Source of the DNA: Heliocidaris tuberculata
Lineage: Eukaryota; Echinodermata; Echinoidea; Camarodonta; Echinometridae
Assembly: GCA_025618425.1 (NCBI GenBank)
Contig: CM046850.1
Coordinates: forward strand, 6,244,925 to 6,308,924
Direction: 5' to 3'
Length of the DNA: 64,000 bases
Position numbers and translations under genes: made by a program. The notes below the pieces were generated by a model. That model was not told where the DNA came from, searched no databases, and worked only from the letters and a program-made list of their open reading frames with translations. Below are positions 23,868 through 36,295 of this stretch, in pieces; position 1 is the stretch's first letter, and the number at the start of each line of letters is the position of its first letter.

Positions 23868-23946
23868 TTAACCCTTTGCTGACGGGAACCGAATGGTCCC
23901 TCATTAATCCTATAGGAATGAGAGATTCCAGTAGTCGACGGGTTAA
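23868..23946 (+). mobile_element. Very short MITE family F (TTAA-flanked, 79 bp)
   Basis: Starts TTAACCCTTTGCTGACGGG and ends GTAGTCGACGGGTTAA. Related sequence occurs at about 45910-45999 and, as a fragment, at about 19629-19675 (CCTATGGGAATGA..TTCAGTAG). A terminal TTAACCC / GGGTTAA pair is present. Confidence 0.6.
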
Positions 23947-26170
23947 TCCAGGGTAATATAAACAGAAGAAACATAACAGCACGCCACTTATTAGCAAGGA
24001 AGTTAAAAATAAATAGTGTCACAACAAACCGCTTGCCTTTGAAGTATGTTCGACGCCACCGCAACAAACATGCGCTCTACACCATGTACACTTTTCTTTA
24101 AATGAGAAATAATAACCAACAAGCTGTGATTTTACTTTCGGTTCCCTCATAAATTATCCTCATTTCCAGTTTAACTCAGTCCTTAATTCACACGCAACTA
24201 CAAGCAAAACAACAATCGGGTATATTTTAAGTACTCATATGTTCATTAAAAAAACAAAACAAAATAGTATATTTTTAAGAAATACAATTTCATTTCGGTA
24301 CAGGATATAACGGATGTAATTCTATTGCAATGTTAATTACTTTTCACAAACCCACATGTAACCATGTAAAATCGACGATTTAGAGTCAAAAGAGTCAAAA
24401 GAACAAGACTGTCGGGCTTTTTTTTTTTTCCCCGGGACAGCGCCTCATAAGGCATTGACCATATTGACTTTAACCTGAGTTACTAGGAAAGGGATCCAAA
24501 CTGTAAAATGTAATGTTTTAGAAGGGCTCTATCGCTAAATTTATTCACATAGATGCACGGTACGGAATTGCATACATCGTAATTAATTATATAACAACTG
24601 TACATCTAATTTGAGCGTTCACTGATTTGTCAAGTCAAGTCAACTGCACTTCATGTAACTTCAAATGATGAAATCACTCTGAAGCTCTCCCGTTTACTTT
24701 TGCGACAAGGAGTATCAGACATCAAAGAACCAGTATAGTTCAGTAAATCAAATTGCACAATTTTTAGAATCAGCCAGATGTTTGTATTGATTATTCTTGT
24801 TGCACCCTGTCTATTCATACCTCCTTGCTTTTAGCACATTTTATTTCAAATGTCATCTTTCGAAAGCTGCGACCAACCGACAACCTCTCACCCGTGATGA
24901 AAAATCGCAACCACATTTCGTCACGGAGGCGTTGAACCTTGGGTGCTGAGGTTGTTGCGTGGGAATAATGTGCATAATTTATATTATCACCTGCTTACGT
25001 TTGATTTGCTATAAATGCTAGTGAGTGAAAATCAGATAACTACTGTCCTTATTCCTTCTATATGTTCTAGATTCCTCTCACATCACAGCCTTTCAACATC
25101 TCCTCTGTCCCTTGGAAATATCTGTGTTGTAATTTTTTCAAAGACTTTCTTTTCCAAGTGTCAAAATCTGAGCCTCAAAGGATTTAATTCTAAGCGTTTC
25201 ACGGCGCACAAGTGTATGTGTGTGTGTGTGTGTGGGGGGGGGGGCTGAACCTTGCGGGGTCAAAATGTATATACTAGAAGTGAACATTTTACATCTTCTA
25301 ATGCTTTATATCATACGGTTAATGCTCTTTGACCGATTTGGGGTGCCAAACTTTAGTCTGTATAATAAATCTATGTAAAATTCATTTTCAAGATCAATGC
25401 ATGATTTATATATTTATATATCTGGGGGTTATCTTGTGCTCAAACTTCCCTTAAGAGGAATAAAATTTTCATTTCCATTTTACAGTCTCACACGATCAAT
25501 GGGGTAGACAATGTTAATGAGAGCCAGGGGTATCCGATAAGTTCGCTGAGCGAGAATAATTATGGCGACACTTTTTCTCTTGAATTTAAAGTTCCGAAAA
25601 AAAAAAATCCTTTTAAGATCAATATTCCATAGGGAATAAGAGTGATTAAGGCCTGCATATACGCGTTGTAGTTGTTTTTTTTATTTTTATAGTTGTGGAT
25701 AAAACCTAAATTCTGGAAATTTATTATTTTTTTTTAAATATAGATATGCAATTGCAGTTATAACACTTTTCTATTCGTGGCATTGTGTGAAAATGAAAAA
25801 AAAAAGTGATAGGAAAGCAATATGTGGTATACTGGATGATCTGTAATGTGTAAACATACTGATTTTATTTCGTCAGTATTGCAATAGATTTACGAAGCAT
25901 TCATTTATTTATCTTAAACATGAGTCTAAACCAAAAAGGAAAACTTCGTTATCTATGCAGGGCGACTTTGAAAGAGGAGAATACTTTTAGACAAAAAAAA
26001 AAAAAAAAAAAAAAAAGTGTAATCGATGTGAAGGATGAAGGCTGTAATAGTACAATTAACAACATATCCGCAAAAAACTAATTAACTAAACTAACAAACA
26101 TAATAAACGATAGCTGATGTCTATTCAGATGCATCTTTCTTCCCGTCCGAGGACAAATCCCCGCTGCGTC
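23947..26170. other. No gene seen; spacer
   Basis: AT-rich. A TG tract ending in G10 lies at about 25214-25244. Poly-A of about 23 lies at about 25996-26018. No repeat family recognised. Confidence 0.45.
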
Positions 26171-26555
26171 TTAAAGAGAAGGTTAAGTGCTGGTATTGTG
26201 AAACAATTTTGTGAACTTTCTTTTTCCTCTTATGTCATCGTGGAAGAGCATCATAGTAGAAATTTCCCCTGGAAGGGATTGCTCTTCAAATGCCCTCGTA
26301 TTCGAAATATCCTGAGAAATAGCTGAAAAGTTTATACCAAACTTTCATGCCAAACGTGAGTGTAGTCCCACATACCCATTTATGTGTGCAGAGCTGTTCA
26401 CTGTTATGATTTCCAGCAAGATTTAGACACTTTCTTATCATTTTGATGACTTAAACACCACGAAATACACCATTATTTTATGTACTACAAAAATTAACTT
26501 TTTTCAGTTGTTTCTTTCACATTGCAATCTGGCCAGAACTCAATTTTGTCTTTAA
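26171..26555 (+). mobile_element. MITE family C, copy 2 (TTAA-flanked)
   Basis: TTAAAGAGAAGGTTAAGTGC at the left, CCAGAACTCAATTTTGTCTTTAA at the right (inverse). The 385-bp body is collinear with 5261-5611. Confidence 0.85.
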
Positions 26556-27352
26556 AACCGTTCACGGTCTCTATCTCTTCCACAGCCTCGTTTCGTCTTT
26601 AAGACCGTTCCCAGTCACAGCAAAGTTATCTCAGGGACTCTCTTACGTCGATGTTCATTTCCGTTCTGGTGCCGTATATGACCACTAATGATGACGATTT
26701 CAAAGGGAGCAGCGACAAGGCCCTGGATGCGGGTGGGGTCATTTCAGGGTCACGGAGATAGCTATACAGTATATCAACCCATTAGTCATACCCGAGACGA
26801 ATATCAAGAGTTTAAATCTGATTTAATGGTGAACGCTCCCAAGATGGAAGGTTCGAAAAATTGGAAAGTGCGGGGGAGGGGGGAGTTTAATTTATCGGGC
26901 CAAACTTTGCGGAAGTTCTTGAAAAATTCCACACAAACATTGTCTTAAGATTGTTTGTCTTGACGACAAACCTAAGTAAGGACGTCACGTTTACAAAAAG
27001 GGTAAATAAAAAAGTGCTAAATATAGGCATCCTATCCTTCGAACAACGAACATACTTGATTATTCTAGTCTTTGATAGATAGGCACGGTTTCGGATTTTT
27101 TAAATTTAAAAAATTTTTTTTTAAATAAACATTGACGAGAACGAAATTGAGCAAATTCACAATATGGCGTTGGTACGGTAGAAAAGAGATATTGAAGTAG
27201 GAGAGAGAAAGAGAAAGAGAGATCAAAGAGAAATAGAGAGTGAGATAGAGAGGGGGATGAGAGAGGAGACGTGGTTAGAGAGAAAAGGAGAGAGAGAGAG
27301 AGAGAGAGAAAGAGAAAGTTTTCATTCTCATTGATATTATAGGCCCTAATTA
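26556..27352. repeat. Spacer; GA-rich block 27196-27318
   Basis: No gene seen. Two near-copies of GTCTTTAARACCGTTC occur at about 26550 and 26600. A GA-rich impure microsatellite directly precedes the retroelement tail. Confidence 0.6.
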
Positions 27353-27560
27353 ATCTGTTTTCATTCTCATTTTCATATCATTGTTGTTATTTTTTTTCTT
27401 ACAATGCAAACGTTAATGCTCTTTATTTTGCTTGTAATAATCGAAAATGTTTCTACACTTAGTTTTGTTGTCATTTGTTTTGTATATTGTTAATTGCAAA
27501 ATAGTTAGTGTTCTATACTTTGAAAAATGAAAATGTAATGAAATAAAATCTAAATCTGAA
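27353..27560 (+). mobile_element. 5'-truncated non-LTR 3' tail, same family as the 39.6-42.4 kb element
   Basis: About 208 bp collinear with 42161-42398: TCTGTTTTCATTCTCATTTTCAT, later TTTGCTTGTAAT.ATCGAAA, and the identical end CTTTGAAAAATGAAAATGTAATGAAATAAAATCTAAATCTGAA. The 5' junction falls at the 3' edge of the conserved hairpin of the longer copy. It carries an AATAAA signal and only one TCTGAA unit. Confidence 0.85.
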
Positions 27561-28079
27561 AGGAGAAGGAGAAAAGTGGGACAATTGAAAACAGGAGAAA
27601 GAAAGAGAGTGAGCGAGAGAGAGAGAAAGAGAGGAGAAATAGATGGAAAAGCACTTCTCAAGAGGAGCTCTAAGCAATCGTGGCGTCTTAAACTCACCCA
27701 TCATGTTTCCAAGCACCACTTCAATGACGGTAACGTGTTATAGGGTCAGTAAGGGGTCAGTAACGAGGTATACCTCAGGGTTCTTTGGTCTCCCCCAAGG
27801 CCCATTCCACCTGTCAATAACATTGGACTTGCTTGCATTAGTCATACATTTTGTGGCAAAATGTGTCGGGTAGCATTTGACAGCAAAACACGGGAACGAA
27901 AGGTTACCTTTGATAATCTCTGACTTTCTACTTAAAGGTTATGCTGAGGCACCAAGAATGAAACTTCAATTGAATTACATATAAAGTATATTTATTAAAC
28001 AATACATTATGACACGTAACGACATTTAACATGGAGAGTTGACGGTTAATAAATGCAAAGCCAAAAATCATTTGTAGGT
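27561..28079. other. No gene seen; spacer
   Basis: A short GA-rich stretch (27590-27640), then unremarkable DNA. Confidence 0.45.
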
Positions 28080-28570
28080 CCAAAATACGCTATCCTGATT
28101 GGTCGAAGGTCGAGATGCATTTGGTGTTTGGAGTTGCTTTTAATACAGGATTCTGATTGGTTGAATGCCAATATGCGTTCAGTTTTGGATTTGCTTTCAT
28201 TAACAACTTTGAAAGCAACTCCCCAAACTCTAATATTAAAATGAAACTCCTAAATAAGTGATTCTGATTAGTGCGTTTGGTGTTTGGCGTTGTTTATAAG
28301 AAAGGACTCTGATTGGTTGAAAGTGGAGATGCGTTTCATTTTGGGAGTTGCTTTGAATAGCTACCTTGAAGGCAAATCCAAAATTCAAAAGGAACTCGTA
28401 AATAAGCGATTCTGATTGGTTAAAAGTCGAGATGTGTTTGGAGTTGTTGTTAATTGCAGCTTTTAATGCAACTCCAGAATTCAAGCGGAACTCGTGCGTT
28501 TCACTTTTGAGGTTGCTTTCAATACATGACTATGATTGGTTGTAAGCTTGGAATTTCTTTTAATTGAAAC
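28080..28570 (+). repeat. Diverged tandem array: GATTCTGATTGGTTGAAAGT units
   Basis: Five to six units anchored by CTGATTGGTTGAA (about 28092, 28151, 28264, 28309, 28413, 28531). Each is followed by CGAGATGCGTTTGG and GGAGTTGCTTTTAAT, and most by the complementary GCAACTCC...AATTCAAA.GGAACTC. Each unit contains GGAGTTGC and its inverse GCAACTCC, so each can fold back. The CCAAT-like box (ATTGG) recurs every unit. Array of a MITE-like sequence. Confidence 0.75.
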
Positions 28571-29039
28571 CTTTCACGCAGTAGGACTCGGACATTTACA
28601 TCTCCCGTACTCCTGGATGTCAGTATAGACGCCGAATTGTACAGAATAGTGTACAAAAGATTTTTGCCAGCAGTGAGACACTTTTGCAAAGTAAACAATA
28701 CTATTGCGGTAGGAAGATGATTAGTCACTGGGCAAGGACGTATCGTCATCGCTGCGGAAGGGAGTTAGGACGTCATGATTATTGGCCACTAAATGAAAGA
28801 AGGAAATCGGGGAGAGTTATCCTTGACTTCATACGAACGAGGCCACTGATATTGATTAATTTTGACAGATGTCTTATAAGGATGATAAACAATATGTCTT
28901 TTTATGAGAAAAGGGATAATGACATAATGTGATGACATTAGATGTGCTGACGTTGAAAGTGTATACTGTACTTAGAAAGAGATAATAATTCAGTGATAAA
29001 AATAATAATGAAAATAATCGATATATAGCAATAATGCAT
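28571..29039. other. No gene seen; spacer
   Basis: Single-copy-looking DNA between the tandem array and the trinucleotide tracts. Confidence 0.45.
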
Positions 29040-29485
<446 letters not shown>

Positions 29486-29595
29486 CAGCAGTAGTTGTTG
29501 TTGTAATAGGAGTAGTAGTAGGAGGAGGAGGAGTAAAATAAAAATAAAAATAAAAATATAATAATGATAATGATAGTAAAAATTAATGATAACAG

Positions 29596-29629
<34 letters not shown>

Positions 29630-29685
29630 TGTCATCAACATCATCATTATCATCATCAGAACAATACTACTAGCACTAGTACTAA
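29486..29685 (+). repeat. Mixed short repeats: GGA, AAAAT and (ATC)n
   Basis: Degenerate continuation of the trinucleotide tract, including a run of about eleven ATC units near 29597-29630. Confidence 0.85.
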
Positions 29686-29878
29686 TACAGTCAAACCTGC
29701 TTTAGCGACACCTGTATAGAAAGACCACCTGTCTATAAAGACAGTAATTTTTGTTTTCCTTGAAAAGTGTTTCTCATTGAAACGTGTATTGAAGGAACCT
29801 GTACATAAAGACCACCCGCTCATAAAGACCGCTTTTCTTGTCTCCCTTGAGTGGTCTTTATAGACAGGTTTCACTGTA
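29686..29878. mobile_element. Small MITE with TACAGTGAAACCTG-type ends
   Basis: Left end TACAGTCAAACCTGC and right end CAGGTTTCACTGTA (inverse). Inside, the motif TATAAAGACC(A/G)C occurs four times in either register. The TA at each end suggests Tc1/mariner-type TA target choice. It sits exactly between inverted trinucleotide tracts. Confidence 0.75.
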
Positions 29879-29879
29879 T

Positions 29880-29970
<91 letters not shown>

Positions 29971-29971
29971 G

Positions 29972-30021
<50 letters not shown>

Positions 30022-30036
30022 GCTACTACTACTACA
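29879..30036 (+). repeat. (ACT)n microsatellite
   Basis: About 52 ACT units with two GCT interruptions. It is the reverse complement of the AGT tract 400 bp upstream. Confidence 0.98.
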
Positions 30037-30984
30037 GGTCTTACCGTCAGTAGCCGTTAAAAGTGTGACAGCCACGGTGGAGTTAGAGAGACAGAGTGAA
30101 GGGTAAGCTCGACAAGGTAACGGTCACCATGACAAAGACATGATGTGCGATCAATTAACCGTCACTCCAAGGTTAAGCGTTGCCCCTTCCCCAGGAATAT
30201 AGATTCACAAGTTAAAGCGTGACCCCGATTTACGATGACCTTATACCGTTTCAAAGATTTTGAAAGACGTTTTCTTAACCTTTTAAAAGCTATTGGATGG
30301 TTAGGTTTAGGGTTAGCATGGTTAGGGTTGGTGTTATAAGTGCAGGGTTGAAGTTTAAATTTCGGATGGTGTATCATTTTAACAAAATGAATATCAACAG
30401 CAGGTCGACTTTGCAGGATTTTCCCCTTGCCTTTGTACACACTGCCTCGCACTGAATGATGAGGGCTCTATATTCATTGTCCTTTATAGGCCGTTTTCGG
30501 AGTACATACCTTTGCTCGGTTTTCCGAAGTTGGGTCTGACTGTACTGGGAGATAAACAAGTGGGAGAGGGTGTGTGAGTGGTCTGTATCGTCTTCTTTTT
30601 ATGATGCCTTCCCATATCCCCCCCCCCCTCTCTCTCTATCTCTCGCCCTCCCTCTTTTATCCCCGCCAATGACCGACAGTGGTCCACGTCTCCATCGTGC
30701 CCCTGTAACTTCACCACTATGCAACATGAATTCACGAGCTTAACGGTAGACTGATGTCACATTACCAAGGGACATGTGAAGCAAAAACAACATGTTTACT
30801 TAAAGCGGATATCCAAGTTGGCTCTTTGAATTGTGGGGGAATTATGTAGGATCTTGAGAGATCATAAAGAACTTGACATTTAAAGGTCAAAGACATCTGA
30901 GAGCGGATTATTGATGAGACTTAGTATGGAGGTATAGTCTACGGTGACAGAGCACCAGATCCATGAGGACTTTAAAAGGTAATG
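30037..30984. other. No gene seen; telomere-like TTAGGG cluster at 30298-30345
   Basis: TTAGG(G) variants (GGTTAGGTTTAGGGTTAGC and a further GGTTAGGGTTGG) form a short interstitial cluster. The rest is unremarkable, with C/T-rich sequence near 30617-30655. Confidence 0.5.
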
Positions 30985-31200
30985 GATTGATTTAGTTTTG
31001 ATGGTTTATTTTTACCCGAGTGCAAAAAAGCACGTATAGGCTTCTAAGCAGGCAAGCAGGGGACCGACGGCTCTAATTCCTCTACAAGGTAATGAGGATT
31101 AATGCCATACAAAAGGGCACTAGCGCATCCACTTGGTTTCGAATCCGGGTCTTCCAAGTTACGAGACCACTGCTCTTCACTGAATTATCGCCTCCTCTTC
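30985..31200 (-). mobile_element. tRNA-derived SINE
   Basis: Read on the minus strand, it has an A-box-like AATTCAGTGAAGAG (31173-31186) and a B box GGATTCGAAACC (31135-31146), correctly ordered and about 27 bases apart. Then come AGTGCCC, GGCATTAATCCTCATTACC, the body segment GAGCCGTCGGTCCCCTG and a tail through GTGCTTTTTTGCACTCGGG. These are the RNA polymerase III promoter and tail pattern of a tRNA-related SINE common in marine invertebrates. It is diverged, so probably inactive. The 3' boundary is approximate. Confidence 0.75.
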
Positions 31201-31311
31201 CGTAATGTGTAATAGGTGGCAGCAGTAGGATATCTCAAATTCAAATTAAAAAAAAAATAGATCACTGTTTCTTTCCCAATTTTCAAAGCAGAAAAAAGGG
31301 AAAGGGGTTTA

Positions 31312-31445
31312 CCTCTCCCCCCCCCCCCCCCAATAGGATGTCATTTGGACGGGACCAGTTGCGTGAGTGTAGGGGTGGGGTGTGTGCGCGCGTGTGTGCG
31401 CGTGTGTAGGGGTGTGTGTGTGTGTGTGTGTGTGCGTGGGGGAGA
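31312..31445 (+). repeat. C-run and GT/GCGC tract
   Basis: About 15 C at 31316-31332, then GTGTGCGCGCGTG-type alternation and a pure GT run. Z-DNA prone. Confidence 0.85.
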
Positions 31446-32296
31446 GAACGTGTGAAGGTGCGGAATCACTTTTTGTCAATATATATCCAAAACCTTTGTT
31501 CTAAGAACAAATCCAAACTTGATTTTTGATTTGATTTATTTTTTCCATTTAAAAAAAAAGCATACATGATTATTGACTCAATGATTAAAGATAAAACAAT
31601 GTAATAACTTTGTATATATCAAACTAACAATAAAAAGATAATGGTATTAAGAAGAGTACAAATATAATTTACACAAACGGATCATTATTGACCTAACATA
31701 ATAACATGCTAACATAACATGCTAAGAAACCAATGCTTGCATAATGCATGCCCTAAAGACTGCTGCTTAAAAGCATATAATAAGACGTTAAATCGAAAAT
31801 CTAACAAGGTAAGCCTATATATGAAAATGTATAATATTGCTGTGTTATCAATACTTTTAATATGAAAAAATTCCCGCGCTCCTGCAAAACAGGAAAAATT
31901 GGTTTTATAGATACCACTTCAAATAACAGACCTGCCAACGGAACGGTCAAATTGCAAGCATAATACTCCCCTCTTCCATACAAGATCTGAAGAGTCATCT
32001 TAATGCTCTTCAATTGAAGGCAGACAACTTGCAGAAGAGCGTTTGTTTCAGCTTGAAATGTGGAACACGTGACAAAAGTAGGCTTCGCGATGAGCGCGAG
32101 CGATTCATGAGATGATGTCATTCAAGAAAGAGGAGAAGAGAAAGAAAATATAATGCAGAGATAAGCTACACTAAATTGAATTTTCGTCGGGTGATCAATG
32201 GATCGATTGAAAGAAGAGAAGCGGAATCGAATAACAACCGGTCGTCATCTGGAAACGCGCGATTCCGATGGAGTGATCATTGAATAGATGGTCTTG
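31446..32296. other. No gene seen; spacer
   Basis: AT-rich. The open frames are not convincing. Confidence 0.45.
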
Positions 32297-32445
32297 AGTA
32301 GTAAACAAGTGAATAAAAATTCCGTTGAACTCAGAAGTTTTCAAACTTTCGGCCATAGGCCTTCATCATTTTCCTGAAGAAGACCTATGGCCGAAAATTT
32401 GAAAACTTCTGAGTTTAACGGAATTTTTGTTTACTTTTTACTACT
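32297..32445. mobile_element. 149-bp near-perfect palindrome
   Basis: The arms meet at a tiny central loop (near TTTTCC, about 32370). Paired landmarks are AAAAATTCCGTTGAACTC / GAGTTTAACGGAATTTTT and TTCGGCCATAGG / CCTATGGCCGAA. Outer AGTAGTAAA / TTTTACTACT also pair. There are few mismatches over more than 70 bp of arm. A foldback element, or a recent inverted duplication of a repeat end. Confidence 0.85.
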
Positions 32446-33099
32446 GAATGAGAGAGTAATGTTGCGTAGCTTAAACCAAAGTTTCCCCAGAACTGTCCTT
32501 CCTTTTGAAATTTGTACCGCCTGATGTCGACGAACCATTGTGAAGATAAGATGTCCATAGACTTTCGATGTGTAGGTTCATGATTACTGTCAAAGGGCGA
32601 AAATAAAACATAATCGGAAATGTTTATTGGTGGTTAATGAGGAAAATTCATTGGTTGGCAGGGTAGTGACATAAATAATGGTATATTTACTACTGTATAT
32701 ACTTGTGCCTTTCGATAACATTTTCAAAGCACTTAACAGTGTATAGCCGGTGAAATAATGTAGCGCTGACATGGCAAAAGTATGGTCGTGACAATGGCGT
32801 AGTCGAAAAAAGGATGATGATAATAATGATAATAATTTTATTGTCGTAATTTCCCGATGATTATGATAATTACATCGACGATATCAAGAAAAGGATACAT
32901 GTATGAAAGTAACTATTACAAGTGACTGTTACTGTTGTAAATAGCCGAGAACAATAATGAATTGCAATTCATGGGACCGCTAATTGATATGGCCTAGTCT
33001 ATAGTATAGACTATTAGTGACCCCAACAAGATTAAACGAATCAATATTGAATGATTCAATAACTGTTGAAGAAAATGTGTACCTTAGATTAAAAGAAAG
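32446..33099. other. No gene seen; spacer
   Basis: AT-rich with (GATAAT)-like stretches near 32818-32840. Confidence 0.45.
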
Positions 33100-33545
33100 C
33101 CATGGCCGTAGGTATGCAGTATTACTACATGTTTTAACCATATCATAGGCACTACAATCAATAAATAATTCAAAAGTCTTATTAAGGTTTCCATAAAGAT
33201 TAAGTTTCCACTGATGGGTTTTTTACATTTTTATTTTGTTTATTGTTTAGAGAGCTTCGCAAACAAAAAAGCCTCTACTACCATGATCACGTTTCCGACT
33301 TTCAACTGTCCAATGTCTGCGAGAAAAATATCACACATTTAAAAATAATCCATGGCCGTAGGTGTGCAATATTAAACATTTTTATACCTGGGAACTGCAT
33401 AGATCAGTCAATTTTACAATTCCAATTTAATATATTTGATAATACTGTACTTCCAGCTGTTACCAATTTTCTGGAACAAATATAATCAATAAATAAGTCA
33501 AGAGTTTGATTGAAATTTTCTTGGATTAATTGTCCTCTATTAAGG
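33100..33545. repeat. Two diverged direct copies, about 247 bp apart
   Basis: CCATGGCCGTAGGT.TGCA.TATTA occurs at about 33102 and 33350. Each is followed by CAATCAATAAATAA.TCAA.AGT and ATTAAG/ATTAAGGAG-type ends. On the minus strand both contain a similar short peptide (LFIDY/LFIDC, then HLRPW/YLRPW), so a diverged coding or element-derived duplication is possible. No family recognised. Confidence 0.55.
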
Positions 33546-33728
33546 AGTTTTTTTTTCTGTTTTAAAGCTTTGGAAAGATTCTGCAGTAAAAGGCCTGGAT
33601 TACGTTTCTTGCTCTTCCAGTGTGTGTCATACGTTATATCTTTCTGCCACTTATGATGATAACACGAGCTCTCAATTTCTGTCCTTTTTCCAGTCAGGGG
33701 AGTTTCCATTGCTGTCAGTGACATGATA

Positions 33729-33812
33729 GGGGGGGGGGGGGGGGGAGAGAGAGAGAGAGTGCGAAAGATAAAAATGGAGTTAATGAGAGAGAGAGAGAGA
33801 GGGAGAGAGAAG

Positions 33813-33870
<58 letters not shown>

Positions 33871-33886
33871 AGAGGGAGAGAGAGAC
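33729..33886 (+). repeat. Compound G17 / (GA)n / (TA)n / (GA)n microsatellite
   Basis: G run, GA tract, unique 30 bases, GA tract, then a pure TA tract of about 26 units (33816-33867), then GA. Minus-strand frames of SLSLS/IYIYIY type are artefacts. Confidence 0.95.
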
Positions 33887-34630
33887 ACTTTTTTTTTCAA
33901 AATATTTTATTAGAGATTTCATTCAAAATAGATCATTACATAAAATAAATGTAAATAATTTCAAACAAATACAAATCTTCATTTCGTTTTCATACCATAG
34001 TGTTAAATTATTCACAAGAAAAGCATGGAAGAATGTTGGAATGAAATCACTAAGTAAATAATATATTGACAAACACTAACGTACGCCCTATACCCCCTCC
34101 CTATGTCCCACAATGTATAATATTCAATGTAAATGATCTTTCATTTATTATGTTAATGTTCTTTTTTGTGTTATTTTCCTAGTTCATATAAAGATCTCCT
34201 TTAAATGAATGAAGGGGTAAACAAAAATGTATAATTACGGTGTAATTAAATGAAATACAATTCTTCATGTTATATTCATATCATAAATAATAAGATGTGC
34301 ATTTAACAATTTACCCAAGAGAAGGGGAAAATGATCATTCATGAAAAGTAACATAATGCATATTTTTATATAAACCCTTCATCGGTATACCTTGTTACCC
34401 CTTTCACTACTTAACCCCCCCCCCCCCCCCTTCACAACATTCACATTCACACTCACTAACATCCAACAAACATACCAAGATTTACACACGCACAACACTA
34501 GACACATCATACCTGCTCACATTCACATCCTTATTCACACACTCACACACACCCGCACGCACACCCACATACACACACAGACGTAGAGACAGACAGAGAG
34601 ATAGCCAGAGAGGGAGAGAACTGGGGACAG
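33887..34630. other. No gene seen; poly-C (34412-34431) and CA-rich stretch
   Basis: AT-rich, then C run, then irregular CACACA/CATT sequence to 34580. Nothing else recognised. Confidence 0.5.
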
Positions 34631-34635
34631 AGAGA

Positions 34636-34680
<45 letters not shown>

Positions 34681-34690
34681 AGAGAGTGAG
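34631..34690 (+). repeat. (GA)n microsatellite
   Basis: About 22 uninterrupted GA units. Confidence 0.95.
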
Positions 34691-36295
34691 AACGAGGAAG
34701 AGGTTAAAATTAGGGGTCAGTGTAATTACTGATATATTAAGAAGTCTATATCTAGGAATCACCTTAAAGGTCATACACGGTGAAAACCATAATCTACTTT
34801 AACACACATTCATTCGATATGTGACAGTGCATATTTTCACTTTATTTCAAATTGATACTTGCGAGATAATATCAAGTTTCATGCCATGGTTCTCTAAACC
34901 TCAACAGCTCCATGACATGCCTGACAAAATTAAGATTCCGTGACACATTTGGTTGAAAATTTGTCACTGATGTTTATCTTGGTAAATAATTTAATGTTAT
35001 AAGCTACCATAATCATTAACGATGCAATAAATGTTACTTATCAGAAAGGAAAACCAAACTCTTCTCAGTGCATATTGATTAAACGGACTTTGGGCGATAT
35101 TTTCCTCCATGGCACTCAAAGAATAGAGCGCACAAGTATACGAAGGTATCAAATGAAATATCTTGAAAAAAGGCCCATTAATAATTCGAAGTGAACAACA
35201 AAATGCGTTTCAGATTAAAGCTCTTGTGTTTGATATCGTTCCATTTCTTCTGGCATCTTTCTGAAATACATCACAAACACTTTCGCTTATTAGCGGTGTG
35301 ATTGAAAAGTCGGTTTAAGCTATGCAGACGTACATGTATATCGGAAATGTCTGCCTGTTGATTACATTTTATCGATAGCTCCTCACGCAGATTATCGTTT
35401 TCTTCGACAAAACAGTATAAAACAAAAACAAAAATAGAAAGGCACTGCGTCGCTTTCCCGAGGCACTTTTAATCAAGAAATTAGAAAATAAAACTCCGTT
35501 TCGGATATTGCAATGTGTCTTTTGATATGCAATAGGCTTCGAATAATAATAGCAAAAAATGGAGACCATTTTCATATTTCGTAATCTGCACCAAACACCG
35601 AGTAGCGTACGTGTCCCAGTTTTATTTTTGATGCACGTTATGATCCCCAAAAGACCTCATACTCGGGCCTTAAACTCGTTACTATAAAATATAAGATACA
35701 TTATTATTTTCTTGTTTTGGATAAACCTATCCTTGAGTTCAAGTTCCCAAAGATAGGGGCCGTGGAGTATTTTTGAAAGTGGGTGCCCGGGCTGAGCATG
35801 CCCCAACAATCCCCACCCCCCCCCCCCCCCCCCGGTTCTGCGGCCCATGGTAAATACTATATAGTATGTACCATGTAGTAATGAAGCAGTTACTGTTTCC
35901 CAAGTGCGATGAAGACCATGCAGTGGACCAATATTGTTGCATAAATAATATAATGTATATATTTTATTCTTGTTTGTCAGAGAAATTGGTGTGAAAAGAA
36001 ACACCTCAGAAAAATAGCTTCCAAGTGTCTGGGACCCCTCCCCCCTTTTTTTTTTAAAGAGCTAGCATAATAATGGATGTCACAATTATCTATTGTAAAG
36101 TATATATTCTTATTTTTAATCACATCCTAAAATGTTGAAGTATTTTTACATCCGGGGTTTGAGATTTTCGATTTTGTATATATCTTCATACTTGCTACTG
36201 ACAAATATTTTAAAGAACTGATTCCTTTTCACGGGACTGCAAAGAAAGTTTGTATACCCAGGCTTCATCCTATGCAGGCTACGCCACGCAGTTCT
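34691..36295. other. No gene seen; spacer
   Basis: AT-rich; a TTAAAGGTCATACACGG phrase at about 34763 resembles a TTAAAGG MITE end but has no partner that I can find. C run at about 35814-35833. Short frames unconvincing. Confidence 0.45.

Noticed and set aside
29656..30075. Polyserine, polytyrosine and polythreonine frames
   Set aside because: Translation of the ACT microsatellite.
30298..30345. A true telomere
   Set aside because: Only a few degenerate TTAGGG units inside single-copy DNA; interstitial telomere-like cluster.
31084..31196. A functional tRNA gene on the minus strand
   Set aside because: A and B boxes are present, but no cloverleaf acceptor stem pairs and a SINE-type tail follows; annotated as a SINE.
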